Source: Bradyrhizobium semiaridum (GTDB taxonomy: Bacteria; Pseudomonadota; Alphaproteobacteria; Rhizobiales; Xanthobacteraceae). From it: 64,000 bases of DNA. The stretch spans positions 1 through 64,000 of the forward strand of contig NZ_JAGKJJ010000015.1 in NCBI RefSeq assembly GCF_020329505.1, given 5' to 3'. Shown here in pieces: positions 43,029-51,362 of this stretch (its first letter is position 1; every line of letters begins with the position of its first letter). Below the pieces are notes generated by a model. It saw only the letters and a list, made by a program, of their open reading frames with translations. It did no database searches and was not told the origin of the DNA. Made by a program: the position numbers and the translations under genes.

Positions 43029-44006
43029 TTAGGCCAAGGCGCTGCGAACCTTGCCGAGCAGTTCAGCCCGGTTCCTGCGTGCGGCGAGCGCCTGATCCAT
43101 GTCGACCTTGACGAACTTCACCGGCGTGTTGGGTTGCAGCTGGCCGATGAGGTCCATGTCCGCGGCAATGACGGTGCCGACCATGAAATAGCCGCCGCCG
43201 GAGACTGCGTCGCGATGCAGCACGATCGGCTCGGTGCCGCCGGGAACCTGGATCGAGCCGTAGGGATAGCAGGCATCGGTGATGTTGGATGGATCGGAAC
43301 CGGCGCCGAACGGCGGTTCGCGCGGCACGAATTCGAGCGGCTTGCCGCCCTTGAAGCGATAGCCGATCCGGTCGGCTTCCGGCGCGACCTTCCAAGTGTC
43401 GGAGAAGAAGCCGTCGCCGGCCGCTTCGGTGATGCGGTGCCAGTAGAGCCCGGGCATCGCCCGCAACTCGGTCGGCATTCCCGCCGGTTGCCCGCGCAGA
43501 TCCTTGGCAAGCGTGCGGCCGTCCCTGCCCGCAGCGGCGGCGTCGCCGATCGGCAGTTCGTCGCCGGCCTCGAGCTTGCGGCCCTTGAAGCCGCCGAGCG
43601 CCCCGAGCGCGTAGGTCGAGCGCGAGCCGAGTACGACCGGCACGTCGATGCCGCCGGCGACGGCGATGTAGCCGCGTGCGCCCTGCTTGAGGAAGTCGAA
43701 GGAGAGGATCTGGCCGCGCTTCACCTTGAAGCTGGTCCAGCTTTCGCGCGGCTCGCCGTCGAGCTTCGGCGGCAGCTCGGCTCCGGTGATCGCGACCGTG
43801 GCGTCCTCGGTGAATTCGAGCTCCGGTCCCATGAACACCGCCTCGAGCACCGCAGCGCCTTCGGGATTGCCGACCAGCAGATTGGCGGCGACAAGCGCGT
43901 GACGGTCCATGCCGCCGGAGAGCGGGATGCCGATGTGATAATAGCCGGGACGTCCGAGGTCCTGCACGGTGGTCGCAAGACCCGGCTTCAAAACCTTAAC
44001 GGCCAT
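43029..44006 (-). CDS. pxpC: PxpC/KipA-type biotin-dependent carboxyltransferase subunit
   Basis: The 325-residue protein begins VKVLKPGLATTVQDLGRPGY, the signature of the KipA family. SGGMDRHALVAANLLVGNPE and GGIDVPVVLGSRSTYALGAL follow. It is homologous to one half of the carboxyltransferase domain of urea carboxylase and is a component of 5-oxoprolinase PxpABC. The start at 44006 has GGAG nearby and overlaps pxpB by 11 bases. A biotin carboxylase and a biotin carrier are encoded just upstream in the same operon, so biotin chemistry is likely. Confidence 0.92.
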   Translation of the reverse strand: MAVKVLKPGLATTVQDLGRPGYYHIGIPLSGGMDRHALVAANLLVGNPEGAAVLEAVFMGPELEFTEDATVAITGAELPPKLDGEPRESWTSFKVKRGQILSFDFLKQGARGYIAVAGGIDVPVVLGSRSTYALGALGGFKGRKLEAGDELPIGDAAAAGRDGRTLAKDLRGQPAGMPTELRAMPGLYWHRITEAAGDGFFSDTWKVAPEADRIGYRFKGGKPLEFVPREPPFGAGSDPSNITDACYPYGSIQVPGGTEPIVLHRDAVSGGGYFMVGTVIAADMDLIGQLQPNTPVKFVKVDMDQALAARRNRAELLGKVRSALA

Positions 44007-44871
44007 GGAGAACTCCATCGAGCTTGCTATTGTAGCCATCAATGTCGCGGTTGAACTCGGTCAGCGAGAACGAGACGTCGCGGATCGTGGGCGCGAAACG
44101 CCCGGCATCGACGTCGGCGACCGCGGCGTCGTAGGCGGCACGGTCGATCGGCTTCCACTTCACGATGTCGCCAGGCCTGAACAGGCACATGAAGTCGCGC
44201 AGATAGCTGATCTTCTGGTTGGGATCGTAGATCGGCATCGGCGTGATGCCGAACATCTGGTAACCGCCGGCGCCACGCACAGAATAGATGCAGCTGAAGC
44301 AGCCGCCGTGTCCGACCGTGAGCTTCGGCGTGTCCGTGCGCGGGCGGAGATATTTCGGGGCCTGGAGCTGCCGCTTGCGCTCGACCATCTGATAGAGGAA
44401 CGGCAGGCCGGCGACGAAGCCGACCATCGAGACGAACCACGGCGCGCTGGAATGCGCCTTGATGAAGGCATCGACGCTGTCGAGGCCGTTGATGCGGGCG
44501 GCGTATTCGAGGTCGGTGCCGTCAGGGTTCTGATGGCGCTCGCGGAAACGCATCAAGGTCTCGTGCGTCCAGGGATCGTTATAGAGCACCGGGATCTCGA
44601 TGATTCGCGTTTTGATCACCGGCTCCGATTTCTCGGATGCGGAATCCAGCCGCTTCAGCTCGGTGAGCAGATCATCGGGCTTGATCTGGTCGGGATCGAA
44701 CTTGACCTGATAGGACGCGTTGGCCGGACAGATCTCGGTCACGCCCTTGATCTTGGCGTCGCGCACCGCATTGGTGATGAAGAGGCTCTTGAAGAAGGCC
44801 TCGAGCGACATCGCTTCGCCGACCTCGGCGAAGATGTGCTCATCGCCGCCGAAGGAAAATCGGGTTTGCAT
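43996..44871 (-). CDS. pxpB: PxpB/KipI-type carboxyltransferase subunit
   Basis: The 291-residue protein has the KipI/allophanate hydrolase subunit 1 fold. Conserved parts include RIIEIPVLYNDPWTHETLMR, FVAGLPFLYQMVERKRQLQA and GAGGYQMFGITPMPIYDPNQ. It is about 50-60 residues longer than the short KipI proteins, with a longer N-terminal region, and so resembles the urea-carboxylase-associated form. It pairs with PxpC. AGGAGG lies about 10 bases before the ATG. The biotin carboxylase gene ends 43 bases upstream. Confidence 0.9.
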   Translation of the reverse strand: MQTRFSFGGDEHIFAEVGEAMSLEAFFKSLFITNAVRDAKIKGVTEICPANASYQVKFDPDQIKPDDLLTELKRLDSASEKSEPVIKTRIIEIPVLYNDPWTHETLMRFRERHQNPDGTDLEYAARINGLDSVDAFIKAHSSAPWFVSMVGFVAGLPFLYQMVERKRQLQAPKYLRPRTDTPKLTVGHGGCFSCIYSVRGAGGYQMFGITPMPIYDPNQKISYLRDFMCLFRPGDIVKWKPIDRAAYDAAVADVDAGRFAPTIRDVSFSLTEFNRDIDGYNSKLDGVLHGR

Positions 44872-44914
44872 GGCTAGCAGCCTCCTGTTGCTGACGGGGC
44901 GGATTCTCTTGCGA

Positions 44915-46315
44915 TCACGGCGTCACCTTCGCGGAGGGCGGCGGTGAGGTCATGGCGAGGGATGCGGCATGGGCCTCGAGCCACGGCTCGAGCCAGGCGG
45001 TGTGAAAGCGCCCGGCCTGCACGTCGGCGTCGCGCGCAAGCGCCTGGTGCAGGGGCTTTGTCGTGGAAATTCCCTCGACGCCGAGCCCGGCGAGTGCGCG
45101 CTCGAGCTTGCCGATCGCGCTTGGCCGGTCCCTGTCGTGCACGATCAGCTTGCCGAGCAGGCTGTCGTAGAACGGCGGCACCGTATAGCCCTGATAGAGC
45201 ATGCTGTCGAAGCGCACGCCGTCGCCGCCGGGCAGGCTGAGCGCGCTCACCGTGCCGGGGTTGGGCAGGAAGTTCCGGGCGGGATCCTCGGCATTGATGC
45301 GGACCTCGATCGAATGGCCGCTGACGCGCACCTCGTCCTGGCGGATGCGCAGCGGCTCGCCGCCGGCGATCCTGATCATCTCGCGCACGAGGTCGATGCC
45401 GGTGATCATTTCCGTGACGGGGTGCTCGACCTGGATGCGGGTGTTCATCTCGAGGAAATAGAACTCGCCGGTCCGCTCGTCATAGAGATATTCGAGCGTC
45501 CCGGCGCCGCGGTAGTTGACGGCTCTGGCGAGCGCGACGGCCGATGCGCAGAGCTTCTCACGCACCGCCTGCGTCAGCGAGGGCGAGGGTGCCTCTTCCC
45601 AGACCTTCTGGCGGCGGCGCTGCAATGAGCATTCGCGCTCGAAGCAGTGGATGACGTCGCGTCCGTCGCCGAGGACCTGCACCTCGATGTGCCGCGCGCC
45701 TTCGACGAGCTTTTCGACATAGAGCCCGCCGTCGCCAAAGGCTGCGAGCGCCTCGGCCTGCGCCTGCGGCATCAAATGATGGAATTCCTCGGCCGACCGG
45801 GCGATGCGGATGCCCCGTCCGCCGCCGCCGGCCGCGGCCTTGATCATGACCGGAAAGCCGGTCCGCTCGACCAGCGCGAACGCAGCGTCCGCGGACTCGA
45901 GCCGTCCTTCGCTGCCGGGCACGGTCGGCACGCCGGCGGACGCGGCGGCCTTGCGGGCCGCGACTTTGTCGCCCATCAGCCGGATCGATTGCGCGGTCGG
46001 GCCGACGAAGATCAGCCCGGCCGCTTCGACCGCGGCGGCGAACTCGGCGTTCTCGGCGAGGAAGCCGTAGCCGGGATGGATGGCGTCAGCGCCGCTGCTC
46101 TGCGCGGCGGCGAGGATGGCAGCCTGGTTGAGGTAGGATTTCGACGCCTGCGGCGGACCGATGTCGACGGCCTCGTCGGCCAGCCTGACCGCGAGCGAAT
46201 CCTTGTCGGCTTTGCTGTAGACCTGAACCGTCGCAATGCCGAGCTCGCGCGCTGCGCGATTGATGCGCACCGCGATCTCGCCGCGATTGGCTATGAGGAG
46301 CTTCTTGATCGTCAT
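44915..46315 (-). CDS. accC: Biotin carboxylase (AccC-like)
   Basis: The 466-residue protein has the biotin carboxylase N-terminal domain (IKKLLIANRGEIAVRINRAA). The ATP-grasp domain holds the Gly-rich loop MIKAAAGGGGRGIRIARSAE, and a C-terminal domain completes it. FLEMNTRIQVEHPVTEMITG carries the catalytic and metal-binding residues, and RECSLQRRRQKVWEEAPS the second conserved block. It carboxylates biotin on a carrier protein using ATP and bicarbonate. Its place between a small carrier and PxpB/PxpC suggests it serves a lactam or amide carboxylase and not fatty acid synthesis. Confidence 0.95.
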   Translation of the reverse strand: MTIKKLLIANRGEIAVRINRAARELGIATVQVYSKADKDSLAVRLADEAVDIGPPQASKSYLNQAAILAAAQSSGADAIHPGYGFLAENAEFAAAVEAAGLIFVGPTAQSIRLMGDKVAARKAAASAGVPTVPGSEGRLESADAAFALVERTGFPVMIKAAAGGGGRGIRIARSAEEFHHLMPQAQAEALAAFGDGGLYVEKLVEGARHIEVQVLGDGRDVIHCFERECSLQRRRQKVWEEAPSPSLTQAVREKLCASAVALARAVNYRGAGTLEYLYDERTGEFYFLEMNTRIQVEHPVTEMITGIDLVREMIRIAGGEPLRIRQDEVRVSGHSIEVRINAEDPARNFLPNPGTVSALSLPGGDGVRFDSMLYQGYTVPPFYDSLLGKLIVHDRDRPSAIGKLERALAGLGVEGISTTKPLHQALARDADVQAGRFHTAWLEPWLEAHAASLAMTSPPPSAKVTP

Positions 46316-46331
46316 GGATGACCGGATCGCC

Positions 46332-46574
46332 TCAAACGTCGATTTCGGCGATCGGCTGGCCGGCCATCACGGCTTCCTCGTTCTCGGCCAGGAAGCGGAC
46401 GATCCTGCCCGCCGCGCCGGCCTTCACCTCGTTGAACGATTTCATCACCTCGATCAGCCCGATCGTATCGGTGTCCGCGACCGCATCGCCGTCGTTCTTG
46501 TAGACCGGTTTGTCGGGCGCGGGCTTGCGGTAGAAGATGCCCGGAAGCGGCGAGAAGATCTGCTGTGTTGCCAT
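46332..46574 (-). CDS. accB: Small biotin carboxyl carrier protein
   Basis: The 80-residue protein is a bare biotinyl domain. It opens MATQQIFSPLPGIFYRKPAP and carries the biotin-accepting Lys45 in LIEVMKSFNEV. The usual motif is EAMKM, so VMKSF is a variant, seen in carriers next to PxpBC-type genes as I recall. There is no N-terminal extension as in AccB of fatty acid synthesis. AGGAAA precedes the ATG at 46574. It is followed by the biotin carboxylase gene after 16 bases. Confidence 0.9.
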   Translation of the reverse strand: MATQQIFSPLPGIFYRKPAPDKPVYKNDGDAVADTDTIGLIEVMKSFNEVKAGAAGRIVRFLAENEEAVMAGQPIAEIDV

Positions 46575-46617
46575 GGTTTCCTCGTAGCTGATTGCTTGCT
46601 TGTTGGCGCGCTGCGGT

Positions 46618-47346
46618 TCAGCGCGCGGCGAGATAGGGGCGAACCGCCTCGCGAACCGCTTCCGCGATCGCGACGGCGTTGGGTGTGTCGGAGTGGATGC
46701 AGATTGAATCGGCGCCGACCATGATGTCGTTTCCGGCCACCGAGCGCGTCTTGCCTTCACTGATGGCCCTGGCGCATCGGCTTGCCGCGTCGGCGGGATC
46801 CTTGGCCTCATGCTCGCGCGTGATGATTAGGCTGCCGTCGCCATTGTAGTCGAGGTCGGCATAGTATTCGGCAACGAAGGTGTGGCCGCGCTGCTCATAG
46901 ACCTTCTGATGCAGCGTTCCCTTCATGCCGAGCAGCGGCACCTTGTAGACGTCGGCGGCATCGGCGATGGCCTCGGCAATTTCCTCGCTGCGCGACGCCA
47001 TGCCGTAGAGCGCGCCGTGCGGCTTGATGTGATTGAGCGGCATGCCCTCGGCATCGAGGAACGCCTTGAGTGCGCCGATCTGATACAGCAGACAGTTGCC
47101 GAGCTCCTCGCGGCTGATCTTCATCTCCCTGCGGCCAAATCCCTGCAAGTCCGGCAGAGAGGGATGCGCGCCGACCTTGACGCCGAACTCCCTGGCGAGC
47201 TGCACGGTCTTGCGCATATGATTGAAGTCGGAGGCATGAAAGCCGCAAGCAACGTTGGCGACGTCGATATGAGGCATCAGTGCCCTGTCGTCGCCCATCT
47301 TGTAGAGGCCGTAGGCCTCGCCCATGTCGCAGTTGATCACGACCAT
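46618..47346 (-). CDS. pxpA: PxpA, LamB/YcsF-family lactam amidohydrolase subunit
   Basis: The 242-residue protein has the LamB/YcsF signature, with INCDMGEAYGLYKMGDDRAL and DVANVACGFHASDFNHMRKT. GVKVGAHPSLPDLQGFGRRE and the later NHIKPHGALYGMA follow. PxpA is the hydrolase part of 5-oxoprolinase, working with PxpB and PxpC. Here all three occur in one operon with biotin carrier and carboxylase genes between them. GGAAGG lies before the ATG. Length and motifs are normal. Confidence 0.94.
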   Translation of the reverse strand: MVVINCDMGEAYGLYKMGDDRALMPHIDVANVACGFHASDFNHMRKTVQLAREFGVKVGAHPSLPDLQGFGRREMKISREELGNCLLYQIGALKAFLDAEGMPLNHIKPHGALYGMASRSEEIAEAIADAADVYKVPLLGMKGTLHQKVYEQRGHTFVAEYYADLDYNGDGSLIITREHEAKDPADAASRCARAISEGKTRSVAGNDIMVGADSICIHSDTPNAVAIAEAVREAVRPYLAAR

Positions 47347-47429
47347 CTCTCGATTTCCTTCCAGCAGGCTGCTTCATACGATCCGAGGCACGGCCGCCCG
47401 GGACGCGCGTCCCAGGCGGCGTTGCCGAC

Positions 47430-48617
47430 TTACTTGGACACCAGATAGTCGAGCGGGATCTTCTCCGAGATCGTCCACTGGTCGATCACCTTCGGCTTGC
47501 CGGCCTCGGTGTCGACGATCAGGTAACGGCCCTGGTTCTGGTGGTGGATGTCCTTGGTGAAGGTGCGCGGCCCGAACAGCGTGGGCTCGTTGTTCATCTT
47601 CTCGAGCTCGGCCACGACGGGCGCTGCATCCGTCGACTTGGCGCGCTCGACCGCCTTGGCCCAGACGTCGATCAGGACATAGCCTGGATAGACGTATTGG
47701 CTCGACGGATCGCCGCCGGTGACGTCCTTGTACTTCTTGTTGAACTCATTGACCTTGGGGTTCGGATCGTCGCCGTAAACCGAGCCCTGCACCGGGACAT
47801 AGAAGTTCGAAAGGTCCGGCACGGCGTTCAGCCAATAGCTGCCGTCGACGCCCGAACCGTTCAGGATCATCGACTTGATGCCGGCGGCGCGGATCTGCTT
47901 GATGGCGGAGACGGCGCCCGGCATCATCGTGCAGAGCATGATGGCGTCGGGTTCTGACGGGAGGCTCTTGATGCGGGTGATCTGCGAGGCGATCGAAGCG
48001 TCGTCGTTCTTGAAGGTGTCGCTGCCGACCAGCTTGGCGTCCTTCAGGCGCGGCATCATCCAGTCGAAGCCGTCGCAGATGCCCTTGTTGTAGACGGTCC
48101 AGCTGTCGAGCAGGCGGTAGAAGCTGCGTGCGTTCTTCCTGGTGTAGGCCCATTCCGACATCGTCGCGCCCTGCACCGGCGCCAGCACCGAGGCCGAGAA
48201 CGAGAACGGGCCGACGCCGGGGATGCCGGCCTTGATCGACTCGGCGCAGAGAAAGAAGGAGACCTTGCCGGCCGCCTGCGCCTGCAGCGCCGCCGGTGCG
48301 CCGAAATCGTAGTCGCAGGAGACGATGACGAGGTCGGCGCCCTGGTCGAGCACGGCGAGACCGGCCTTGGCGCCTTCGGCCTGGTCGGTCTTGGTATCGG
48401 CGAAGACGGGCTTGATCTTCTTGCCGAGCAGGCCGCCGGCCTTGTTGATCTCCTCGATCCGGATCAGGGCCGCATCCTGCGCCGGCTTGTCATAGGCCTG
48501 CATGAAGCCGGATGCAGCGGTCGCAAAACCGACGACGATCTCGTTCGCCGCCTGGGCCGGCGTGAACCAGAGCGTGGACGCTCCGGCCAGAACGCTGAGT
48601 ATTGTCGTAAAACGCAT
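47430..48617 (-). CDS. Branched-chain-type ABC importer binding protein
   Basis: The 395-residue exported protein has a signal peptide (to about residue 23, ending AQA). A LivJ/UrtA-like two-lobed fold follows, starting NEIVVGFATAASGFMQAYDK, with EEINKAGGLLGKKIKPVFAD. It lies between livM and pxpA in one operon with LivGFHM-type genes, so it delivers the substrate of the Pxp enzymes. Proteins of this class bind amino acids, amides, urea or aromatic acids. The ligand is unknown. The start at 48617 has GGAGGAGT upstream; the longer frame is rejected. Confidence 0.9.
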   Translation of the reverse strand: MRFTTILSVLAGASTLWFTPAQAANEIVVGFATAASGFMQAYDKPAQDAALIRIEEINKAGGLLGKKIKPVFADTKTDQAEGAKAGLAVLDQGADLVIVSCDYDFGAPAALQAQAAGKVSFFLCAESIKAGIPGVGPFSFSASVLAPVQGATMSEWAYTRKNARSFYRLLDSWTVYNKGICDGFDWMMPRLKDAKLVGSDTFKNDDASIASQITRIKSLPSEPDAIMLCTMMPGAVSAIKQIRAAGIKSMILNGSGVDGSYWLNAVPDLSNFYVPVQGSVYGDDPNPKVNEFNKKYKDVTGGDPSSQYVYPGYVLIDVWAKAVERAKSTDAAPVVAELEKMNNEPTLFGPRTFTKDIHHQNQGRYLIVDTEAGKPKVIDQWTISEKIPLDYLVSK

Positions 48618-48646
48618 GGTCCACTCCTCCAATTCTGCAAACAACG

Positions 48647-49720
48647 TCAGTTCGATTCCTTCAGCGCCGTCTGAACGGGTTGCGCCAGACGCTGCCGCAA
48701 TAGCCATCCACGCCAGGCGAATTCCTGGTTGCGGGTCAGTCCGGTCGGTAGGTAGATCAGGATCACGATGGTGATGATGCCGATCGCGATCTCCTGGGCG
48801 CCGTTCGGCAAAGCCACGGTGTGGCCGCCCAGGCTGACGCCTTTCTCGAGATTACGGAACAGCTCGATCAGCACCGACATCGCGACCACGCCCGAGACGG
48901 CGCCGCTGAGGCTGTACATGCCGCCGACCACCAGCATCGACAGCGTGACGAAGGTGGTGCGCAGATAGAAGGCGCCGGGATTGACGATGCTGAGAAAGTG
49001 CGCATAGAGCGCGCCGGCGAGCCCGATGATGAAGGCGCTGACCACGAAGGCAATCAGCCGCTCGCGCACGATGTCGATGCCGGAGGCGCTTGCCGCGACG
49101 GATTCGTCGCGCGTGGCGCGCAGCGCGAGCCCCGAACGCGAGATCGAATAGAGATAGGCGATGGCGATGGCGACGGCGGCGCCGATCCATCCGATCCACA
49201 CCGTCATGGTGGGCGGAATGCCGACGATCGAGCCCTGTCCGCCGGTCACCGAATCCCAGTTCGAATAGACGTTGTTGACGACACCGAGCAGGCCGAAGGT
49301 CGCGATCGAGGCGGCGATGCCCGACAGGCGCATGATGACGCGTCCGATCAGCAGCGCGAACAGCGCTGCGAACAGGCCGGAGATCGGAGTCGCCACCCAC
49401 ATCGGCAATTGGGTGTGCAGCAGCCAGGCCGGCAGCCCCTTGAGCGTGATCGACTTCATCACCGGCGGAATGGTGAGCCAGGCGGTCATGTAGGCGCCGA
49501 GGCACATGAAGCTGATATGGCCGAACGACAGCAGGCCCGAATTGCCGACGAAGACGTAGAGGCCGACCACCACCATGATGTTGATGAACATCTCGACTGC
49601 GGTGCGGTTGAATGCCCGGCTGCCGAACTGATAGCTGAGGCCGGCCATGATGAGCAGCGCCACGATCAGCACGATCGGCGTGATGATCGTTTGCCGGAAC
49701 ACGGACGGCCGCTGCGACAT
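48647..49720 (-). CDS. livM: LivM-type ABC importer permease
   Basis: The 357-residue membrane protein has about ten spans and the LivM blocks VGNSGLLSFGHISFMCLGAY and RATRDESVAASASGIDIVRE. The latter is the ATPase-coupling loop. It pairs with the LivH-type permease that ends 3 bases upstream. It is longer than LivM of some systems because of a C-terminal cytoplasmic tail. The binding protein gene follows after 29 bases. Confidence 0.92.
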   Translation of the reverse strand: MSQRPSVFRQTIITPIVLIVALLIMAGLSYQFGSRAFNRTAVEMFINIMVVVGLYVFVGNSGLLSFGHISFMCLGAYMTAWLTIPPVMKSITLKGLPAWLLHTQLPMWVATPISGLFAALFALLIGRVIMRLSGIAASIATFGLLGVVNNVYSNWDSVTGGQGSIVGIPPTMTVWIGWIGAAVAIAIAYLYSISRSGLALRATRDESVAASASGIDIVRERLIAFVVSAFIIGLAGALYAHFLSIVNPGAFYLRTTFVTLSMLVVGGMYSLSGAVSGVVAMSVLIELFRNLEKGVSLGGHTVALPNGAQEIAIGIITIVILIYLPTGLTRNQEFAWRGWLLRQRLAQPVQTALKESN

Positions 49721-49723
49721 CGA

Positions 49724-50638
49724 TCAGACCCTCTGTTTGGCGGATTTCGGTGCGAACAGGCCCTGCGGCCGCACCAGAAGGACAACGATGACAGCGCCAT
49801 AGACGAAGGCGTCGCGGAACACCCGGGCGTCATGCGGCAAGGTCGCCTGGAACACGACGCTGGCTGCGCCGATCAGGAAGCCGGCGGCAACGGCGCCCGG
49901 AATGCTGCCGAGGCCGCCGATCACGGTCGCGATGAACGCGATCAGCATCACGTTGGCGCCCATGCCGATATCGGCGGTGCCGGAATTGGTTGCGAGGATC
50001 AGGCCGATCGCCGCAGCCAGCATGCCGCTGATGGCGAAGGCCAGCAGGATCACGCCGTTGGCGCGGACCCCGAGCATCCGGGCCATCGTGAAATTCTCGG
50101 CCGCCGCGCGCATTTCCAGCCCATAGCGCGTGCGCTTGAGGAACAGCACCAGCACGGCCAGTACGGCCAGCGTGATGATGATGGTCACGACCTGGAGCAT
50201 CGGGATGTGGGCGCCGAAAAATTCGACCGGCAGGCCGAGGCTCGGCCACAGCGTGATCGATTTCGGCCGGCTGGAATAGAGCATCAGCAGGAGGTGGCGG
50301 ATGACGAAGCCGAGCGCGAAGGACGCGATCATCATCGTCGCCGGATTGGCATTGCGGAAGCGGCGGAAAACGACGATCTCCGACAGGATGGACAATCCGG
50401 CTCCGATCACGAGCAGTAGCGGAATCAGCAGGTAGAACGGCAGCTGGCCGGCGAACACAATCGCCGCGGCATTGATCGACGGCCACAGCATGGCGAAGAC
50501 GCAGAAGGCGATGAAATCGCCGTGGGCGAAGTTGACCAGTCGCATGACGCCGAAGATCAGGGCGATGCCGAGCGCGCCCAGCGCGTAGAGGCTGCCGAGG
50601 CTGAGCGCGTCGAAGATGATCTGCAGCAGCTCCCGCAT
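49724..50638 (-). CDS. livH: LivH-type ABC importer permease
   Basis: The 304-residue permease begins LLQIIFDALSLGSLYALGAL and continues FGVMRLVNFAHGDFIAFCVF, the LivH signature. The coupling loop is RYGLEMRAAAENFTMARMLG, and GGLGSIPGAVAAGFLIGAAS lies near the end. It is separated from livF by one base and from livM by 3 bases, so the importer genes are tightly packed. Confidence 0.93.
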   Translation of the reverse strand: MRELLQIIFDALSLGSLYALGALGIALIFGVMRLVNFAHGDFIAFCVFAMLWPSINAAAIVFAGQLPFYLLIPLLLVIGAGLSILSEIVVFRRFRNANPATMMIASFALGFVIRHLLLMLYSSRPKSITLWPSLGLPVEFFGAHIPMLQVVTIIITLAVLAVLVLFLKRTRYGLEMRAAAENFTMARMLGVRANGVILLAFAISGMLAAAIGLILATNSGTADIGMGANVMLIAFIATVIGGLGSIPGAVAAGFLIGAASVVFQATLPHDARVFRDAFVYGAVIVVLLVRPQGLFAPKSAKQRV

Positions 50639-50639
50639 C

Positions 50640-51362
50640 TCAGTGATCTCCGAACCCGAAATAGGCCTGCTTCAGGCGATCGTCCCTGACCATGTCGGCC
50701 GCGGGCCCCTCCAGCACGATGCGTCCACCGCGTATCAGCACCATCCGCCCGCCTGTCATCATGGCGCGGGTCGAACTCTGCTCGACGATCAGGAGCGTGA
50801 GCCTGCGCTGCGCCCGCAGCCGCGCCAGGATTTCGTAGACCTGGTCGATGATTTTCGGCGCAAGTCCGAGGGACGGCTCGTCGATGGCCATGACGCGCGG
50901 CGCGGCCATCAGCGCGCGGCCAATGACCAGCATCTGCTGCTGGCCGCCGGACAGCATCCCTGCCGGGCTGTGGCGGCGCTCGGCCAGCATCGGGAATTCC
51001 GCGTAGACCTGCTCCAGATCGCCGGCGATCTTCCTCCTGTCGGCCCGCATGCCGGTGCCGACCTTCAGATTCTCCTCGATCGTCAGCGCGCCGAACACGT
51101 TTCGCCCCTCGGGCACCAGCGAGAAACCGCGCCGCGCGATATTCTCGGGCGAGACGCCTGTCACATCCATGCCGTCGATCGTGATGGAGCCGGACCCCGG
51201 CGGAACGACGCCCGCGATGGCATTGAGCAGCGTCGACTTGCCGGCGCCGTTCGGGCCGGTGACGAACAGGATTTCGCCCTCGTCGATCTTCAACGTGACG
51301 CCGCGCAGCGCCGTGAGGCGCCCGTAGCTGACCGTGATGTCGTCGACGGCGAGCAGCGTCAT
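50640..51362 (-). CDS. livF: LivF-type ABC importer ATPase
   Basis: The 240-residue protein has Walker A TGPNGAGKSTLLNAIAG, signature MLSGGQQQMLVIGRALM, and Walker B RVMAIDEPSLGLAP, as in LivF. It overlaps livG by 4 bases and forms a heterodimer with it. Length is standard. Confidence 0.94.
   Translation of the reverse strand: MTLLAVDDITVSYGRLTALRGVTLKIDEGEILFVTGPNGAGKSTLLNAIAGVVPPGSGSITIDGMDVTGVSPENIARRGFSLVPEGRNVFGALTIEENLKVGTGMRADRRKIAGDLEQVYAEFPMLAERRHSPAGMLSGGQQQMLVIGRALMAAPRVMAIDEPSLGLAPKIIDQVYEILARLRAQRRLTLLIVEQSSTRAMMTGGRMVLIRGGRIVLEGPAADMVRDDRLKQAYFGFGDH

Noticed and set aside
48821..50419. A 532-codon open frame on the + strand, rich in Asp, Arg and His
   Set aside because: It runs opposite livM and livH, both of which have clear motifs; there is no sign of a real protein.
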